Shown here one piece after another: positions 7,723 through 17,155 of a DNA stretch of 64,000 bases. Position numbers and translations under genes: made by a program. The notes under the pieces were generated by a model. It was not told where the DNA came from. It searched no databases and saw nothing but the letters and a program-made list of their open reading frames with translations. The stretch's first letter is position 1; the number at the start of each line of letters is the position of its first letter. The DNA is from JAXIPB01 sp045403155 (GTDB lineage: Bacteria > Actinomycetota > Actinomycetes > Mycobacteriales > Micromonosporaceae): assembly GCA_045403155.1 (NCBI GenBank), contig JAXIPB010000048.1, positions 1-64,000 of the forward strand. The letters are read 5' to 3'.

Positions 7723-9471
7723 ATGTCCGGCGGTGAGACGCCACGGGTGAGTGGGTTGCGCGCCGCCGACCCTCGCCAGCTCGGCTCCTACGAGATCGTC
7801 GGTCGCCTCGGTGAAGGTGGGATGGGCTCGGTCTACCTGGCGAACTCCTCCGATGGCCGAGCGGTCGCACTGAAGGTGATCCGCGGGGAGCTGGCGCACA
7901 ACGCCGAATTCCGCCGCCGCTTCCGCAGCGAGGTCGCGAGGGCGCGACAGGTGCCGCCGTTCTGCACCGCCGAGGTGCTCGACGCCGATACCGACCACGA
8001 CCCGCCCTTCCTGGTGGTGGAGTACGTCGACGGCCCCAGTTTGGCCACGGTGGTGCAGGAGCGAGGACCGCTGTCGCCGGCGAACCAACACGGCCTCGCG
8101 GTCGGTGTCGCGGTGGCGCTGACCGCGATCCACGGCGCCGGAGTCATCCATCGTGACCTCAAGCCCAGCAACGTGCTGCTGGCCCCCGGCAGCCCCAAGG
8201 TCATCGACTTCGGCATCGCGCGAGCGGCCACGGGCGATGACGCGGTAACCGCGACCAATCAGGTCGTCGGGACCGTCGCCTACATGGCACCGGAGCGGTT
8301 CGGGCCGGACGCAGGCACGCCGCTCACATCGGCGGCGGACATCTTCTCCTGGGGTGCGGTCGTCGCGTACGCCGCGACCGGGCGTACCCCATTCGACGCC
8401 GAGGTGCCGGCCGCGCAGGCGATGCGGATCCTCACCGCCGAGCCGGACCTCGAGGGCCTGACCGGCCCGCTGCGCGAGCTGGTCGAGCGCGCGCTCGCCA
8501 AGGACCCGGCTATTCGGCCGACCGCGCGCGAGTTGGTCGACCATCTGCTCGCCGGCGGCGCCCGCGAGCCCGCCCGCCCGGCCGCCTTCGCCGAACAGCC
8601 CGAGGTCCTCGCGGCGGCGGGCATCACGCCGACCAAGGTCGGCTCGCCCCCCGCGAGCGCCCTCGGCAGCGCTCGGGTTCCGCCGCCGCCGACGCAGGTC
8701 GGGACCGAGCTGGTCGGCGTCTCGTATGGACCGCCCCGCCGCGGCATCGGCGGCCGGATACTCCTCACCACGTTGACCGTGGTCGTGCTGATCCTCGCCG
8801 GTGCGGTCGCCGCCATCGTCTTCGACAAGATTCCGCCGCAATCCGGCGCGGTCGGTCCGTCGCACACGCCCAGCGGGTCGGCCGGCGTGTCGCCGACGGT
8901 GGTGCCGTCGCTGGCCGCCGGGGCGGCCAATCGGGTGAAAGAGAGCCTGGACAAGCCCGGTGCCTGGTCGAACCGGAACGACGCAACCTTCAAGGCCACG
9001 TGTGTCCTGGATGGACGGCTCGTCGCCACCCTGCAGAGCGAGGCGACCTACCGGTGCCCGGGACGTAGTGACACGTGGACGGACTTCAGCGCCTTTGTGA
9101 CCGTCACCCTCGTCAACCCCGGAAGCTGCGCGGGAATCTGGTTCCGCTACACCAACGCGGCCGGCGGCTACGCGCTGCGGGTGTGCGAGGACGGCTACCA
9201 CCTCGTCACGCACTCCACCACCCAGACGAACTCGCTTCGGTCGTTTCCCGCAGGGCCGATCGCCCTCAATACGCCGGTTCGGGTCGGCATCATGACCGAG
9301 GGCAGCTCCCTTCGATTCTTCCGGGGCGACGCCTTCGTCGGCGAGCTGACGAACTCAACGCACACCCAAGGGCGGGTCGTGCTGGGCGTCTTCCAGGTCC
9401 CGAAGGGGGCCACCCCTCCGTTCACGGCCGAGTTCGCCGACATCGAGATCTGGACTCCCCCCGGCCTCTAA
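7723..9471 (+). CDS. Membrane Ser/Thr protein kinase with lectin-like ectodomain
   Basis: 582 aa. The kinase domain (about 20-285) is complete: glycine loop LGEGGMGSVY, lysine in VALKVI, catalytic loop HRDLKPSN, DFG, and MAPERF. A Pro-rich linker leads to one transmembrane helix (about 345-367). The extracellular part (about 400-582) looks like a concanavalin/DUF1080-type beta-sandwich (GIWFRYTNAAGGYALRV, then RFFRGDAFVGELT), suggesting binding of a sugar or cell-wall ligand. The ATG at 7723 follows a strong gagggggaggc ribosome site; the frame is open further upstream but overlaps polX. It is divergent from polX, with a 135-bp gap. Confidence 0.92.
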   Translation: MSGGETPRVSGLRAADPRQLGSYEIVGRLGEGGMGSVYLANSSDGRAVALKVIRGELAHNAEFRRRFRSEVARARQVPPFCTAEVLDADTDHDPPFLVVEYVDGPSLATVVQERGPLSPANQHGLAVGVAVALTAIHGAGVIHRDLKPSNVLLAPGSPKVIDFGIARAATGDDAVTATNQVVGTVAYMAPERFGPDAGTPLTSAADIFSWGAVVAYAATGRTPFDAEVPAAQAMRILTAEPDLEGLTGPLRELVERALAKDPAIRPTARELVDHLLAGGAREPARPAAFAEQPEVLAAAGITPTKVGSPPASALGSARVPPPPTQVGTELVGVSYGPPRRGIGGRILLTTLTVVVLILAGAVAAIVFDKIPPQSGAVGPSHTPSGSAGVSPTVVPSLAAGAANRVKESLDKPGAWSNRNDATFKATCVLDGRLVATLQSEATYRCPGRSDTWTDFSAFVTVTLVNPGSCAGIWFRYTNAAGGYALRVCEDGYHLVTHSTTQTNSLRSFPAGPIALNTPVRVGIMTEGSSLRFFRGDAFVGELTNSTHTQGRVVLGVFQVPKGATPPFTAEFADIEIWTPPGL

Positions 9472-9488
9472 AGACCCCCCCAAGAAGA

Positions 9489-9562
9489 CGCCGATCATGA
9501 TTTGGAAGTCATGATCGACGCCGTTTCGCGACGGCCAGGTCATGATCGTGGTGACCTTGAGG
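9489..9562 (+). repeat. 74-bp intergenic element, copy 2
   Basis: The palindrome is at 9489-9520, the spacer at 9521-9539 and the distal arm at 9540-9562. It lies between two plus-strand genes, 17 bases after the kinase stop. Confidence 0.92.
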
Positions 9563-9662
9563 GGCGCATGCTCCCGGCTGCGTCCGATTTCCCTGGCTCT
9601 CGTGGCGGTAGATTGACCGGAACGCCGGTGCGCCGTGGCACCGGTGGGGCGGTGGGAGTCAG

Positions 9663-11299
9663 ATGACCACGACCAACGCACTCAACGACGGCCGCGCCGC
9701 GTTCGAGCGACAGGCGTGGGGAATCGCCTACGCGCAACTATCCGCGCAGGATGGCGAGTCGCCGCTCGTGCCGGAGGACCTGGAGCGCCTCTGGACTGCC
9801 GCCTACCTCGTTGGCAAGGACGACGAGAGCTTCGGCCTCGGGGAGCGTTGCTATCACGAATGGCTGCGCCTGGGCGACGAGGTGGGCGCCGCCCGTTGCG
9901 CGTTCTGGTTAGCGTTCGGCCTGTTGAACCGCGGCGAGACGGCCAGGGGCGGCGGGTGGTTGGCGCGTGCCCACCGGCTTCTGGACGAGGGCGGGCACGA
10001 CTGCGTCGAGCGTGGATACCTCCTCGTGCCGGTCGCTGTACAGGGCCTGTACGCGGGCGACGGAGACAGCGCACACACCGCGTTCGAACAGGTCGGCAAG
10101 ATCGGTGCGCGATTCGGTGATCGGGACCTCGTGACGCTGAGCCAGCTCGGGCGCGGACAGGCTCTGATCATGCTCGGTAAGTCCCAGGACGCCGTGGCAC
10201 TCTTCGACGAGGCGATGGTCGCCGTCACGACCAACGAGGTATCCGTGATGGTTGTTGGGATCGTCTACTGTGGAGTCATCGAGGCCTGCCAGGAGATCTT
10301 CGACCTGCGGCGGGCGCACGAGTGGACGGCCGCGCTGAGTCGCTGGTGTCTGTCCCAACCGGATCTCGTTCCGTACCGCGGACAATGTCTCGTTCATCGC
10401 GCCGAAATCATGCAGCTGCACGGCTCCTGGCCCGACGCCATGGACGAGGCGCGACGGGCGCATGAGCGGCTCTCCCGGCCGCCTGGGCAGCCTGCGATCG
10501 GTGCAGCGCTCTACAGCAGGCCGAGCTGCACCGGCTGGGTGGGGAGTTCGCGCCGGCCGAAGAGGCTTATCGGCAGGCCAATCAATGGGGACGGGAGTCG
10601 CAGCCCGGCCTCGCGTTGCTCCGGTTGGCTCAGGGCCAGGTCGACGCGGCCACGGCTGGGCTACGCCGCGCCTTGGACGAGTCACCGCAAGGCCCCGCGC
10701 GCCCGAAGCTGCTCGCCGCGCACGTCGAGGTCGCGCTCGCGGCGGGCGACGTCTCAGGCGCCCGGCTCGCCGCTGACGAATTGAGCCAGATCGCCGCACA
10801 CCTTGAGGCCCCGCTGCTGCGTGCGGTGGCCACTCATGCCGAGGGGGCCGTGCTCCTCGAGGAGCGCGACGCTCGGGGGGCCCTGGCCGCCCTGCGGCGG
10901 GCCTGGCGGGCGTGGCAGGAACTCGACGCACCGTACGACGCCGCGCGCGCCCGGGTCCTTATTGGACTCGCCTGCCGACAGCTCGGGGACGAGGACGCCG
11001 CCCGAATGGAGCTCGACGCCGCCCGTTGGGTCTTCGAGCACCTGGGCGCGGCGACCGAACTCGCCCGGGTCGATGCACTGTCGCAGGCGCCGTCAGTGCG
11101 CACGGCCGGCGGGTTGACCCGTCGCGAGGTACAGGTTCTCCGCCTGATCGCATCCGGCAAGACCAATCGGGCGATCGCCGCCGACCTGTGTCTGAGTGAG
11201 AAGACCGTTGCGCGTCACGTGAGCAACATCTTCACCAAGCTCGACCTGTCGTCACGAGCCGCTGCGACGGCATTCGCCTACGAGCACGAACTCGTCTAA
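9663..11299 (+). pseudogene. TPR-type LuxR-family regulator, frameshifted
   Basis: Two reading frames join into one coherent protein of about 546 aa. The first runs from the ATG at 9663 through TPR-like helical repeats to about 10514. The second continues from there to 11299 and ends in a LuxR HTH (LTRREVQVLRLIASGKTNRAIAADL is spread over 11116-11190). At 10511-10515 the sequence ctac-agcag lacks one base compared with the expected ctac-cagcag; adding a C restores ALYQQAELHRLGGE. So there is a single-base deletion, either a real mutation or a sequencing error. Such proteins are transcription activators with a TPR sensor region. No ligand can be assigned. Confidence 0.82.
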
Positions 11300-11326
11300 C
11301 CGCCTACATTCGCTAACCGCCTACAT
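11296..11326. repeat. 17-bp direct repeat across a stop codon
   Basis: ctaaccgcctacat occurs at 11296-11309 and again at 11313-11326. The first copy contains the TAA stop of the LuxR-type gene. Confidence 0.8.
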
Positions 11327-11409
11327 ACAACGACCCATCCGGCGTCGGCGATCCGAATTGGATATTTGTCCCGACGCGGCGACCCCGTCCGCGCGGCAAC
11401 GCTATAGGC

Positions 11410-11745
11410 ATGAGTCTTCCCGTCGTTGCTGGTGTGATCTCCACCGTGATCTTCGCTCTCAGCGCGCTGCCCATGCTGGTGAAGGCGGCGCACACCAAGG
11501 ACCTGCGGTCCTACAGTCTGGGCAACATCCTGCTCAGCAATCTCGGCAACGTCATCCAGACCGTTTACGTTCTCCACCTGCCCGCTGGTCCGATCTGGGT
11601 GCTGCACGGCTTCTACCTGGTCAGTACCGCCCTGATGCTGTTCTGGTACGTGCGCTTTGGCCGGCCGTACACAGAAGCACCCACGTCCCATGAGCGAGTG
11701 GATTTGGTTGGCTCTCCCGACGCGCCCATCGCCGTTGCTTCCTAG
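11410..11745 (+). CDS. SemiSWEET/PQ-loop-like small membrane protein
   Basis: 111 aa with three hydrophobic helices (about 4-24, 36-56, 60-82). The first carries a PQ-loop-like turn (LPMLVKAAHTKDLRSYSLGN), and the length fits bacterial SemiSWEET half-transporters, which dimerise to pass sugars. The exact PQ pair is not present: LPM replaces the usual Pro-Gln. The assignment rests on helix number and pattern, and the substrate is unknown. The ATG at 11410 gives a helix directly at the N-terminus. Confidence 0.65.
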   Translation: MSLPVVAGVISTVIFALSALPMLVKAAHTKDLRSYSLGNILLSNLGNVIQTVYVLHLPAGPIWVLHGFYLVSTALMLFWYVRFGRPYTEAPTSHERVDLVGSPDAPIAVAS

Positions 11746-11799
11746 GGTCGAACTTGCCAGATGCGCGGCCGCGGGCCGGCGGTGCAGCCAGGAGGGTGG

Positions 11800-12426
11800 T
11801 CAGGGGCGGGCGGAGGCGAGACCGCCGCGGACACCGTCTATGTCGGAGTCCGCCGCGTACACAGGACTGTCCGGCTGCTGCCGCCAGCTCTGATCGAGAG
11901 TGCCGGCGTCGACCGGATCGAAGCCGAGTTCGTCCACGACCGTCATGACCGTCCGTTTGGCGTCGGCGTCGTCCCCCGCGACCGGCAGGGCAATCCGCCG
12001 CTCGTCACCAGACGCTCGCCCATAGTCGGCCAGGTGCTGCGCCACGATGGTGTTGAAGGCCTTGACAACGCGTGCTTCCCGCAGGTGCAATGCCGTCCAG
12101 CGGCTCGAAGAGAGACTCTTATCCGCGATCTCGGCGATCTTCCCATCCTTCTGCGGGTAGTAGTTGCTGGCATCGACCACAACCCTGCCGCGGAACGCCT
12201 CGGCCGGGAGTCGCGGTACGGCGGAGACGGGCACCGCGATGACGACGAGGTCGGCGTCCCGCGTGGCGGATTCGACAGTGCCCGCGGCGGCGCCCGTCTC
12301 CTCGACGAGCTCCATGAGTGATTGCGGACCGCGCGAGTTGGCCACCGTAACATCGTGGCCGAGGCTCGTCAGGCGACGCGTGAGTGTCCCCCCGACGTTT
12401 CCCGAGCCGATGATGCCGATCTTCAT
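11800..12426 (-). CDS. NADPH-dependent F420 reductase-like oxidoreductase
   Basis: About 208 aa. A Rossmann fold begins at the N-terminus with KIGIIGSGNVGGTLTRRL; TVANSRGP is the expected position for binding the NADP 2'-phosphate. VVIAVPVSAVPRLP and VVDASNYYPQKDGKI follow as in the F420-dependent NADP reductase family. Many actinobacterial members of this fold do not use F420, so the cofactor is uncertain. The ATG at 12426 sits behind a near-perfect GGGGAGGAG ribosome site, which fixes the start. Confidence 0.82.
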   Translation of the reverse strand: MKIGIIGSGNVGGTLTRRLTSLGHDVTVANSRGPQSLMELVEETGAAAGTVESATRDADLVVIAVPVSAVPRLPAEAFRGRVVVDASNYYPQKDGKIAEIADKSLSSSRWTALHLREARVVKAFNTIVAQHLADYGRASGDERRIALPVAGDDADAKRTVMTVVDELGFDPVDAGTLDQSWRQQPDSPVYAADSDIDGVRGGLASARP

Positions 12427-12561
12427 GATTGCTCCTCCCCGTGTCCGCGCCGGCACCCCGCAGGTGTCGTACACAGCCAGTGTCGTACACATCTACGGGG
12501 CGATGTCCGTGAAATGAGTCAGGTGAGCGGCACATTGGATCCGCGGTGGCACACTCGCGCC

Positions 12562-13308
12562 ATGGGCGACATGCGGGTTCAGAGCGGCGGCAGCGGCGAA
12601 CCACTCCTCCTCCTGGTGCACGGGCTGGGCGCGACCAGTGACGTATGGAATGGCTGGCGTTCGCCGCTGGCTGAGCGCTGGCCGGGTCGATGGCTCGCCC
12701 CCGATCTACCCGGTCACGGCGGCTCGTCCCCGGTGGACCGCTACACCTTTGCGTTGCTGGCGGAGAGCGTCGTCGACTTGGTTCCCGCCGATCCACCGGT
12801 CGTGGTGCTTGGTCATTCGCTGGGTGGCGTCGTCGGGCTGGCCCTCGCCGGTGGTGATCTCCCGGTGGCGATTGACACTGTCGTGGGCTTGGGGATCAAG
12901 GTGATCTGGACCGATGCGGAGCTGGAGCGCGCGGAGGCGCTGTCGGAGCGTCCGACCATATGGTTCGCCTCACGGGACGAGGCGGCCGCCCGCTATCTGC
13001 GCGTGGCCGGACTGGACGGCCTGCTCCAGCCGGATGACGACGCGGTCTCCGCCGGGCTCAGGGAAGAAGGCGGACGCTGGCGGCTCGCACTGGACCCGCT
13101 CGCCTTCGCGGTCGGGGCGCCCGACATGCCGGGTCTGCTGGCGGCGTCGCGTGCGCGGGTGGTGTTGGCTCGCGGTGAGCGTGATCAGATGGTGAGCCAG
13201 GAACAGCTGGCCTCACTGCACACCTCGGCGGTGACTCTCCCCGGGCTCGGCCACAACGCACACGTCGAGGATCCGCTCCGGGTTCTGAGCCTGCTCGGTC
13301 CGCCCTGA
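12562..13308 (+). CDS. Alpha/beta hydrolase
   Basis: About 248 aa. The oxyanion-hole motif VHGLGATSDVW is followed by the nucleophile elbow GHSLGGVVG (Ser), and the C-terminal catalytic His is in GLGHNAHVEDP. Substrate unknown. I took the ATG at 12562, immediately before MRVQSGG...; an in-frame ATG at 12514 is possible, and neither has a clear ribosome site. It is divergent from the reductase gene and convergent with the LCP gene, with repeat copy 3 between. Confidence 0.82.
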   Translation: MGDMRVQSGGSGEPLLLLVHGLGATSDVWNGWRSPLAERWPGRWLAPDLPGHGGSSPVDRYTFALLAESVVDLVPADPPVVVLGHSLGGVVGLALAGGDLPVAIDTVVGLGIKVIWTDAELERAEALSERPTIWFASRDEAAARYLRVAGLDGLLQPDDDAVSAGLREEGGRWRLALDPLAFAVGAPDMPGLLAASRARVVLARGERDQMVSQEQLASLHTSAVTLPGLGHNAHVEDPLRVLSLLGPP

Positions 13309-13310
13309 AC

Positions 13311-13384
13311 GCTCAAGATCGCCACGATCATGGTCTGGCTGTCGTCAAACCTCGCCGATCATGACCTCCAGGTCATGATCGGCG
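13311..13384 (-). repeat. 74-bp intergenic element, copy 3
   Basis: The palindrome is at 13353-13384, the spacer at 13334-13352 and the distal arm at 13311-13333. It fills almost the whole gap between two convergent genes. Confidence 0.93.
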
Positions 13385-13400
13385 ATAGGCCAAGGGGGGG

Positions 13401-14522
13401 CTAACGGGGGTCGGTATTGACGAGGCCGGGGTTGGCCTTGAGGAATGCGTCGAGCCGGTCTTGGCGCAGCGCCGAGAAGTATGACGACTGAATTCCGGAC
13501 AGGTTCTCCCCGATGTACCGTCCGCCGCTGTAGGCACTGCCACCCGGGAGGCCGACCAGCGTGAGTGAGGCGGGGCGCAGGTTGCGTAGCGCGTACGCGA
13601 ACTCGCTCGGCTTACGCCCCCGCCCATCGAAGATCATCGTCTTGCCCAGCGACGACAGCAAGCCGTTGAGCTTCACCGGGTTGGTCAAAAGGTCGGTTGA
13701 GAAGATCTTGGTAATGATCGCCTTGATGACCTGCCGCTGGTGGCGACCGCGTGCGTAATCGGCTCCCGCGATGTACCGCTGGCGCGAGTAGTCCAGCGCC
13801 TGCCAGCCGCTCATCCGCCGCATCCCGACGTTGTAGACCGCCTGCGGTCCGGAATATCCGTGTGCGCAGCTCCCACAGAGCGGGCGCGGCAAGCCGTCCG
13901 GGCGCTTGTGGATCGAGACGACCCTTTGATCGACATAGATGTCGATCCCGCCGATCTTGTCCACGACCCCGGCCAGGCCGCGGAAGGTGAGCAGCGCGCC
14001 GGCGTCGAATCGGGAAATGCCGGTGTACGCGCTGACCGACCGCGCCACGAGCTGGAAGCCGAGCGTCGGGTTGGGGATCCGTTGGCCGGGGATCTTGCTG
14101 CCGTAGCTCATCGCGTGGGTCAGCTTGGTCCGAGCGCCGCCGAATCCGGTCGGGGCGAATGCCGGGACGTTGACGACGAGGTCCCGCGGGAGCGAGGTGA
14201 GGTACGCGTGGGTGAGGTCGGCGTTGACATGCATGATCATGACGGCGTCGGCGTGGGGAATCCACGTGGCCGTGGCTTCGCGCGTGTCGACCCCGACGAG
14301 AAGGATGTTGAGCGGGCCCTTGATGTCCGCTCCAGCCGGTGGTGTCGGACTTGCCGTCGGGGATGGCACCGACGCGGTCGGCGTGGCGCTGCCGAAGAGA
14401 TCCGCATGAGGAATCGCCTCATCGACGCGGTCGGTCAGCAGCCGGAGTCCCACAAACACGCCCGCCCCGAGCAGCACAATCACCGCACCGAACACTGCGA
14501 ACAGACGAACCGATCGCGTCAC
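13401..14522 (-). CDS. LytR-CpsA-Psr (LCP) family cell-wall ligase
   Basis: 373 aa. One N-terminal membrane anchor (about 6-28) leads to a Pro/Thr linker and an extracytoplasmic LCP domain (about 75-350) with LNILLVGVDTRE, HADAVMIMHVNAD and SLPRDLVVNVP, plus the conserved Arg of DYSRQRYI. LCP enzymes attach polyprenyl-phosphate-linked glycopolymers to peptidoglycan. The GTG at 14522 has a GGGAGGCTCCT ribosome site. The open frame extends far upstream over the ureohydrolase gene but has no family similarity there. Confidence 0.92.
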   Translation of the reverse strand: MTRSVRLFAVFGAVIVLLGAGVFVGLRLLTDRVDEAIPHADLFGSATPTASVPSPTASPTPPAGADIKGPLNILLVGVDTREATATWIPHADAVMIMHVNADLTHAYLTSLPRDLVVNVPAFAPTGFGGARTKLTHAMSYGSKIPGQRIPNPTLGFQLVARSVSAYTGISRFDAGALLTFRGLAGVVDKIGGIDIYVDQRVVSIHKRPDGLPRPLCGSCAHGYSGPQAVYNVGMRRMSGWQALDYSRQRYIAGADYARGRHQRQVIKAIITKIFSTDLLTNPVKLNGLLSSLGKTMIFDGRGRKPSEFAYALRNLRPASLTLVGLPGGSAYSGGRYIGENLSGIQSSYFSALRQDRLDAFLKANPGLVNTDPR

Positions 14523-14786
14523 AGGAGCCTCCCGTGCTCTATCTCGCCTCGAAGTCCCCAACCGTATACGGAGCTGACTGTCTGCGGGTGCGGCGACCCA
14601 GGGTTCGGGGGACCACTTCCGCCGGTTCCGCCGGCGGGACGGCGACTGAGCCTGCGAGCGCTGTGCTGTGACAAATCGCGGATCTCTGTGCGCACAACGA
14701 CGCAGACGGTGACGCGCCGGATTCGTACGGTTGGCAGCACAAGAAACGACGAGGCGATCGACTCGCCGAGTGAAGGAGTTACCGCA

Positions 14787-14912
14787 ATGAACGTTCAGAA
14801 GGCTCGGCCAGTCAGATCGTGGCTTCGCCAGCTCATCCGGCGCGACGAGGCTCCGTTCGTTATGCCACACGTCAGGGGCTATCCCGTTGCGAGCGGCCGC
14901 GACAAGCGATGA
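14787..14912 (+). CDS. Small Arg-rich ORF upstream of ureohydrolase
   Basis: 41 aa with a strong ribosome site (gaaggagttaccgca) before its ATG. Eight of 41 residues are Arg, and no hydrophobic helix or signal peptide is seen. Its TGA (14910-14912) overlaps the ATG (14909-14911) of the ureohydrolase, the ATGA arrangement used for translational coupling. I do not recognise the peptide. It could be a leader peptide that tunes translation of the downstream enzyme, or a chance ORF in front of a gene that really starts at 14927. Confidence 0.4.
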   Translation: MNVQKARPVRSWLRQLIRRDEAPFVMPHVRGYPVASGRDKR

Positions 14913-15841
14913 CGGAGAATGAACGCATGTCCGAGGGCGGAGCCCGAGCGAGGGTCGTCGTTGGCGTTCCGATCGACTGCGTCGGCGCCCCGAGCCCGGA
15001 TGGAGCAGCATTCGGCACCGAGCTTTCGCCTGCGACCCTCCGGGCCTGCGGCGTCGTCGGCGCGTGCGGCGCGACCGACGATGGGGATCTTGGCGTGCGG
15101 CTGGTTGGCCGCGCGAGGGATCCGGAGACCGGCGTGCTCGGGTGGCCCTCGGTGGCGCGGATGACCGATGCCGTGCGGGACAAGGTTCGTACGGTCGTCG
15201 GCGCCGGGCGGGTGCCCGTGCTCCTGGGCGGGGACTGCACGCTGTTGCCGGCTGCGCTCGCCGGGGCACGTGATGCCCTGGGTCCGATCGGGCTGGCCTA
15301 TCTCGACGGACACCTGGACCTCTACGACGGCCGGACGTCGCCGACCGGCGAGCCGGCCGACATGCCCATCTCCGTTCTGACCGGGCAGGGTCCGCGAGCG
15401 TGGTCCGAGCTGATCGAGGCGCCGGTCGTGCCGCTCGATCGAGTCGTGCTGCTGGGCCCGCGCGATCGGGAGGAAGCTGTCTCGTACGGTTCGGCGCTCC
15501 CCGAAGAGATTGGGCTTGCCCCGGAGTGGACCCCGGCCAGGATTCGATCCGCCGGCGGTGCCACGGTCGGGCGGGACACAGCCGACCGCCTAGCGGACCC
15601 GGATGGCCGCTTCTGGGTCCACCTGGATGTCGACGTAATAGACGAGGCCGAGTTTCCGGCGACCGACTATCTCATGCCTAACGGCCTTACCTTGGTCGAG
15701 CTCGCGGAGGTGCTGGTGCCGCTCGCGCGCTCGGCCGGCTTGGCCGGGTTTTCGCTGGGGTGCTACAACCCGCGGAAGGACCCGGACGCTCGATCCGGTC
15801 GGGCGCTGGTCGAGCTTCTCGCGGAGGCCCTCGGCCCCTAG
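14909..15841 (+). CDS. Arginase/agmatinase (ureohydrolase) family enzyme
   Basis: 310 aa. The Mn-binding signatures of the family are recognisable: GGDCTLL (usually GGDHS), YLDGHLDLYD (DxHxDxxD) and HLDVDVIDE (DxDxxD). One metal ligand differs, with Cys in place of the usual first His, so substrate and metal may deviate from arginase or agmatinase. The ATG at 14909 overlaps the stop of the small upstream ORF; a second ATG at 14927, with GGAG before it, is the alternative. Members cleave guanidino groups from arginine-like compounds. Confidence 0.82.
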   Translation: MTENERMSEGGARARVVVGVPIDCVGAPSPDGAAFGTELSPATLRACGVVGACGATDDGDLGVRLVGRARDPETGVLGWPSVARMTDAVRDKVRTVVGAGRVPVLLGGDCTLLPAALAGARDALGPIGLAYLDGHLDLYDGRTSPTGEPADMPISVLTGQGPRAWSELIEAPVVPLDRVVLLGPRDREEAVSYGSALPEEIGLAPEWTPARIRSAGGATVGRDTADRLADPDGRFWVHLDVDVIDEAEFPATDYLMPNGLTLVELAEVLVPLARSAGLAGFSLGCYNPRKDPDARSGRALVELLAEALGP

Positions 15842-15933
15842 CTGCCCACGTCGAGCGCGAGTGTTCAGCAGTTGCCCCATCCGCCCACCCACACCCGGGC
15901 GACTCGTGAACACCTGCACGTGGGTCCGGACGG

Positions 15934-17151
15934 TCACCCCTCAGCGCGAGCCCACGGCGTATTTGCCCACGGGTCGTAGTCGACCTCAAGCGGTTCCTGT
16001 GGCGGGCGTTCGGCGGCGGGGACGTGTTGGAGGTTGACGCGGATCCGGTACCAGACGGAGCTTCGGCCGCGCATGCCGTCCACCAGCGTGTCGGCCGGTT
16101 CGAGGTATCGCTCCAGCGAAGGGTGTCGGGTCTTCCACCGCTCCAACCCCTGGAGCGCCTCCTGTTTTGTCTTGGCCCGCGCGATCTCGACGAGCGGCAT
16201 CGTCGATTGCCGGCGGCCAGTCCCCTTCGGTGGCTTCTCGGCCGGGCCCAGTCGCTGGGCGAGCTCGAGCAGCGGCTCCAGTGATCCCGCGGCGGCGTCG
16301 ATCTCCCGCCACGGGTCGCCCTGCTGGTCGAACCGCTCGAGGACGGTGGTGAACGTGTAGTCCTCCGGCCGGCAGCCCCGAACCTCCGCCCACGTCAGCG
16401 GCGTCGAGACCCGCGCATCGGGGGTGGGCCGTACGGAGTAGGCGGAGGCGACCGTCCGATCCTTGGCGTTCTGGTTGAAATCCACGAAGACGCCGCGCCG
16501 GTCCTCCTTCCACCACTTGCTGGTCGCCAGCTCGGGCGCGCGGTTCTCGACCTCACGCGCGACGGTCTCCGCCGCGAGCCGGACGTCGTGAAACGACCAG
16601 CGAGGGTCGATGCGCGCGTAGATGTGGAAGCCTCGCGAGCCCGAGGTCTTCGGCCACCCGGTCAGACCGTGGTCCTCCAGCACCTCCTTGGCGACGAGGG
16701 CGACGTCGACGATCTGTGCCCACTCGATCCCCGGCACCGGGTCGAGATCGATCCGCAGTTCGTCCGGATGCTCGAGATCCTCGGCCTGTACGGGGTGCGG
16801 ATTGAGATCAACGCAGCCCAGATTCACCACCCACGCCAGATGGGCGGCATCCCGTACGACCACCTCGTCGGCCGAGCGACCCGAGGCGTACCGCAACTCG
16901 GCCACCTCGATCCAGTCCGGGCGATTTGACGGCGCACGCTTCTGGAAGAACGCTTCCTCGTCAATCCCTTTGACGAAGCGCTTGAGAATCATCGGCCGGC
17001 CCGTGACACCGCGCAGCGCGCCATCGGCCACAGCGAGGTAGTACCGGACGAGATCGAGCTTGGTGTGCCCGCCGGACGGAAAGATCAGCTTGTCGGGATT
17101 GGTGATCGTCACCGCGCGGCCGGCGATCTCCAAGATGTGCGACTTCGACAC
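15934..17151 (-). CDS. LigD-type primase-polymerase (NHEJ polymerase domain protein)
   Basis: 405 aa. The archaeo-eukaryotic primase-like polymerase domain (about 15-290) keeps the catalytic acid pair in ELRIDLDPVPG, the nucleotide-binding SGSRGFHIYARI and the third acid in RGVFVDFNQNAKDRT. A roughly 115-residue C-terminal extension follows, but no ligase or nuclease domain, so this is a stand-alone PolDom. In end joining it would fill or extend broken ends and can insert ribonucleotides. The start is a GTG only 4 bases after the SRPBCC gene, and an ArsR gene precedes that, so all three probably form one transcript. Confidence 0.92.
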   Translation of the reverse strand: MSKSHILEIAGRAVTITNPDKLIFPSGGHTKLDLVRYYLAVADGALRGVTGRPMILKRFVKGIDEEAFFQKRAPSNRPDWIEVAELRYASGRSADEVVVRDAAHLAWVVNLGCVDLNPHPVQAEDLEHPDELRIDLDPVPGIEWAQIVDVALVAKEVLEDHGLTGWPKTSGSRGFHIYARIDPRWSFHDVRLAAETVAREVENRAPELATSKWWKEDRRGVFVDFNQNAKDRTVASAYSVRPTPDARVSTPLTWAEVRGCRPEDYTFTTVLERFDQQGDPWREIDAAAGSLEPLLELAQRLGPAEKPPKGTGRRQSTMPLVEIARAKTKQEALQGLERWKTRHPSLERYLEPADTLVDGMRGRSSVWYRIRVNLQHVPAAERPPQEPLEVDYDPWANTPWARAEG

Positions 17152-17155
17152 GCAA

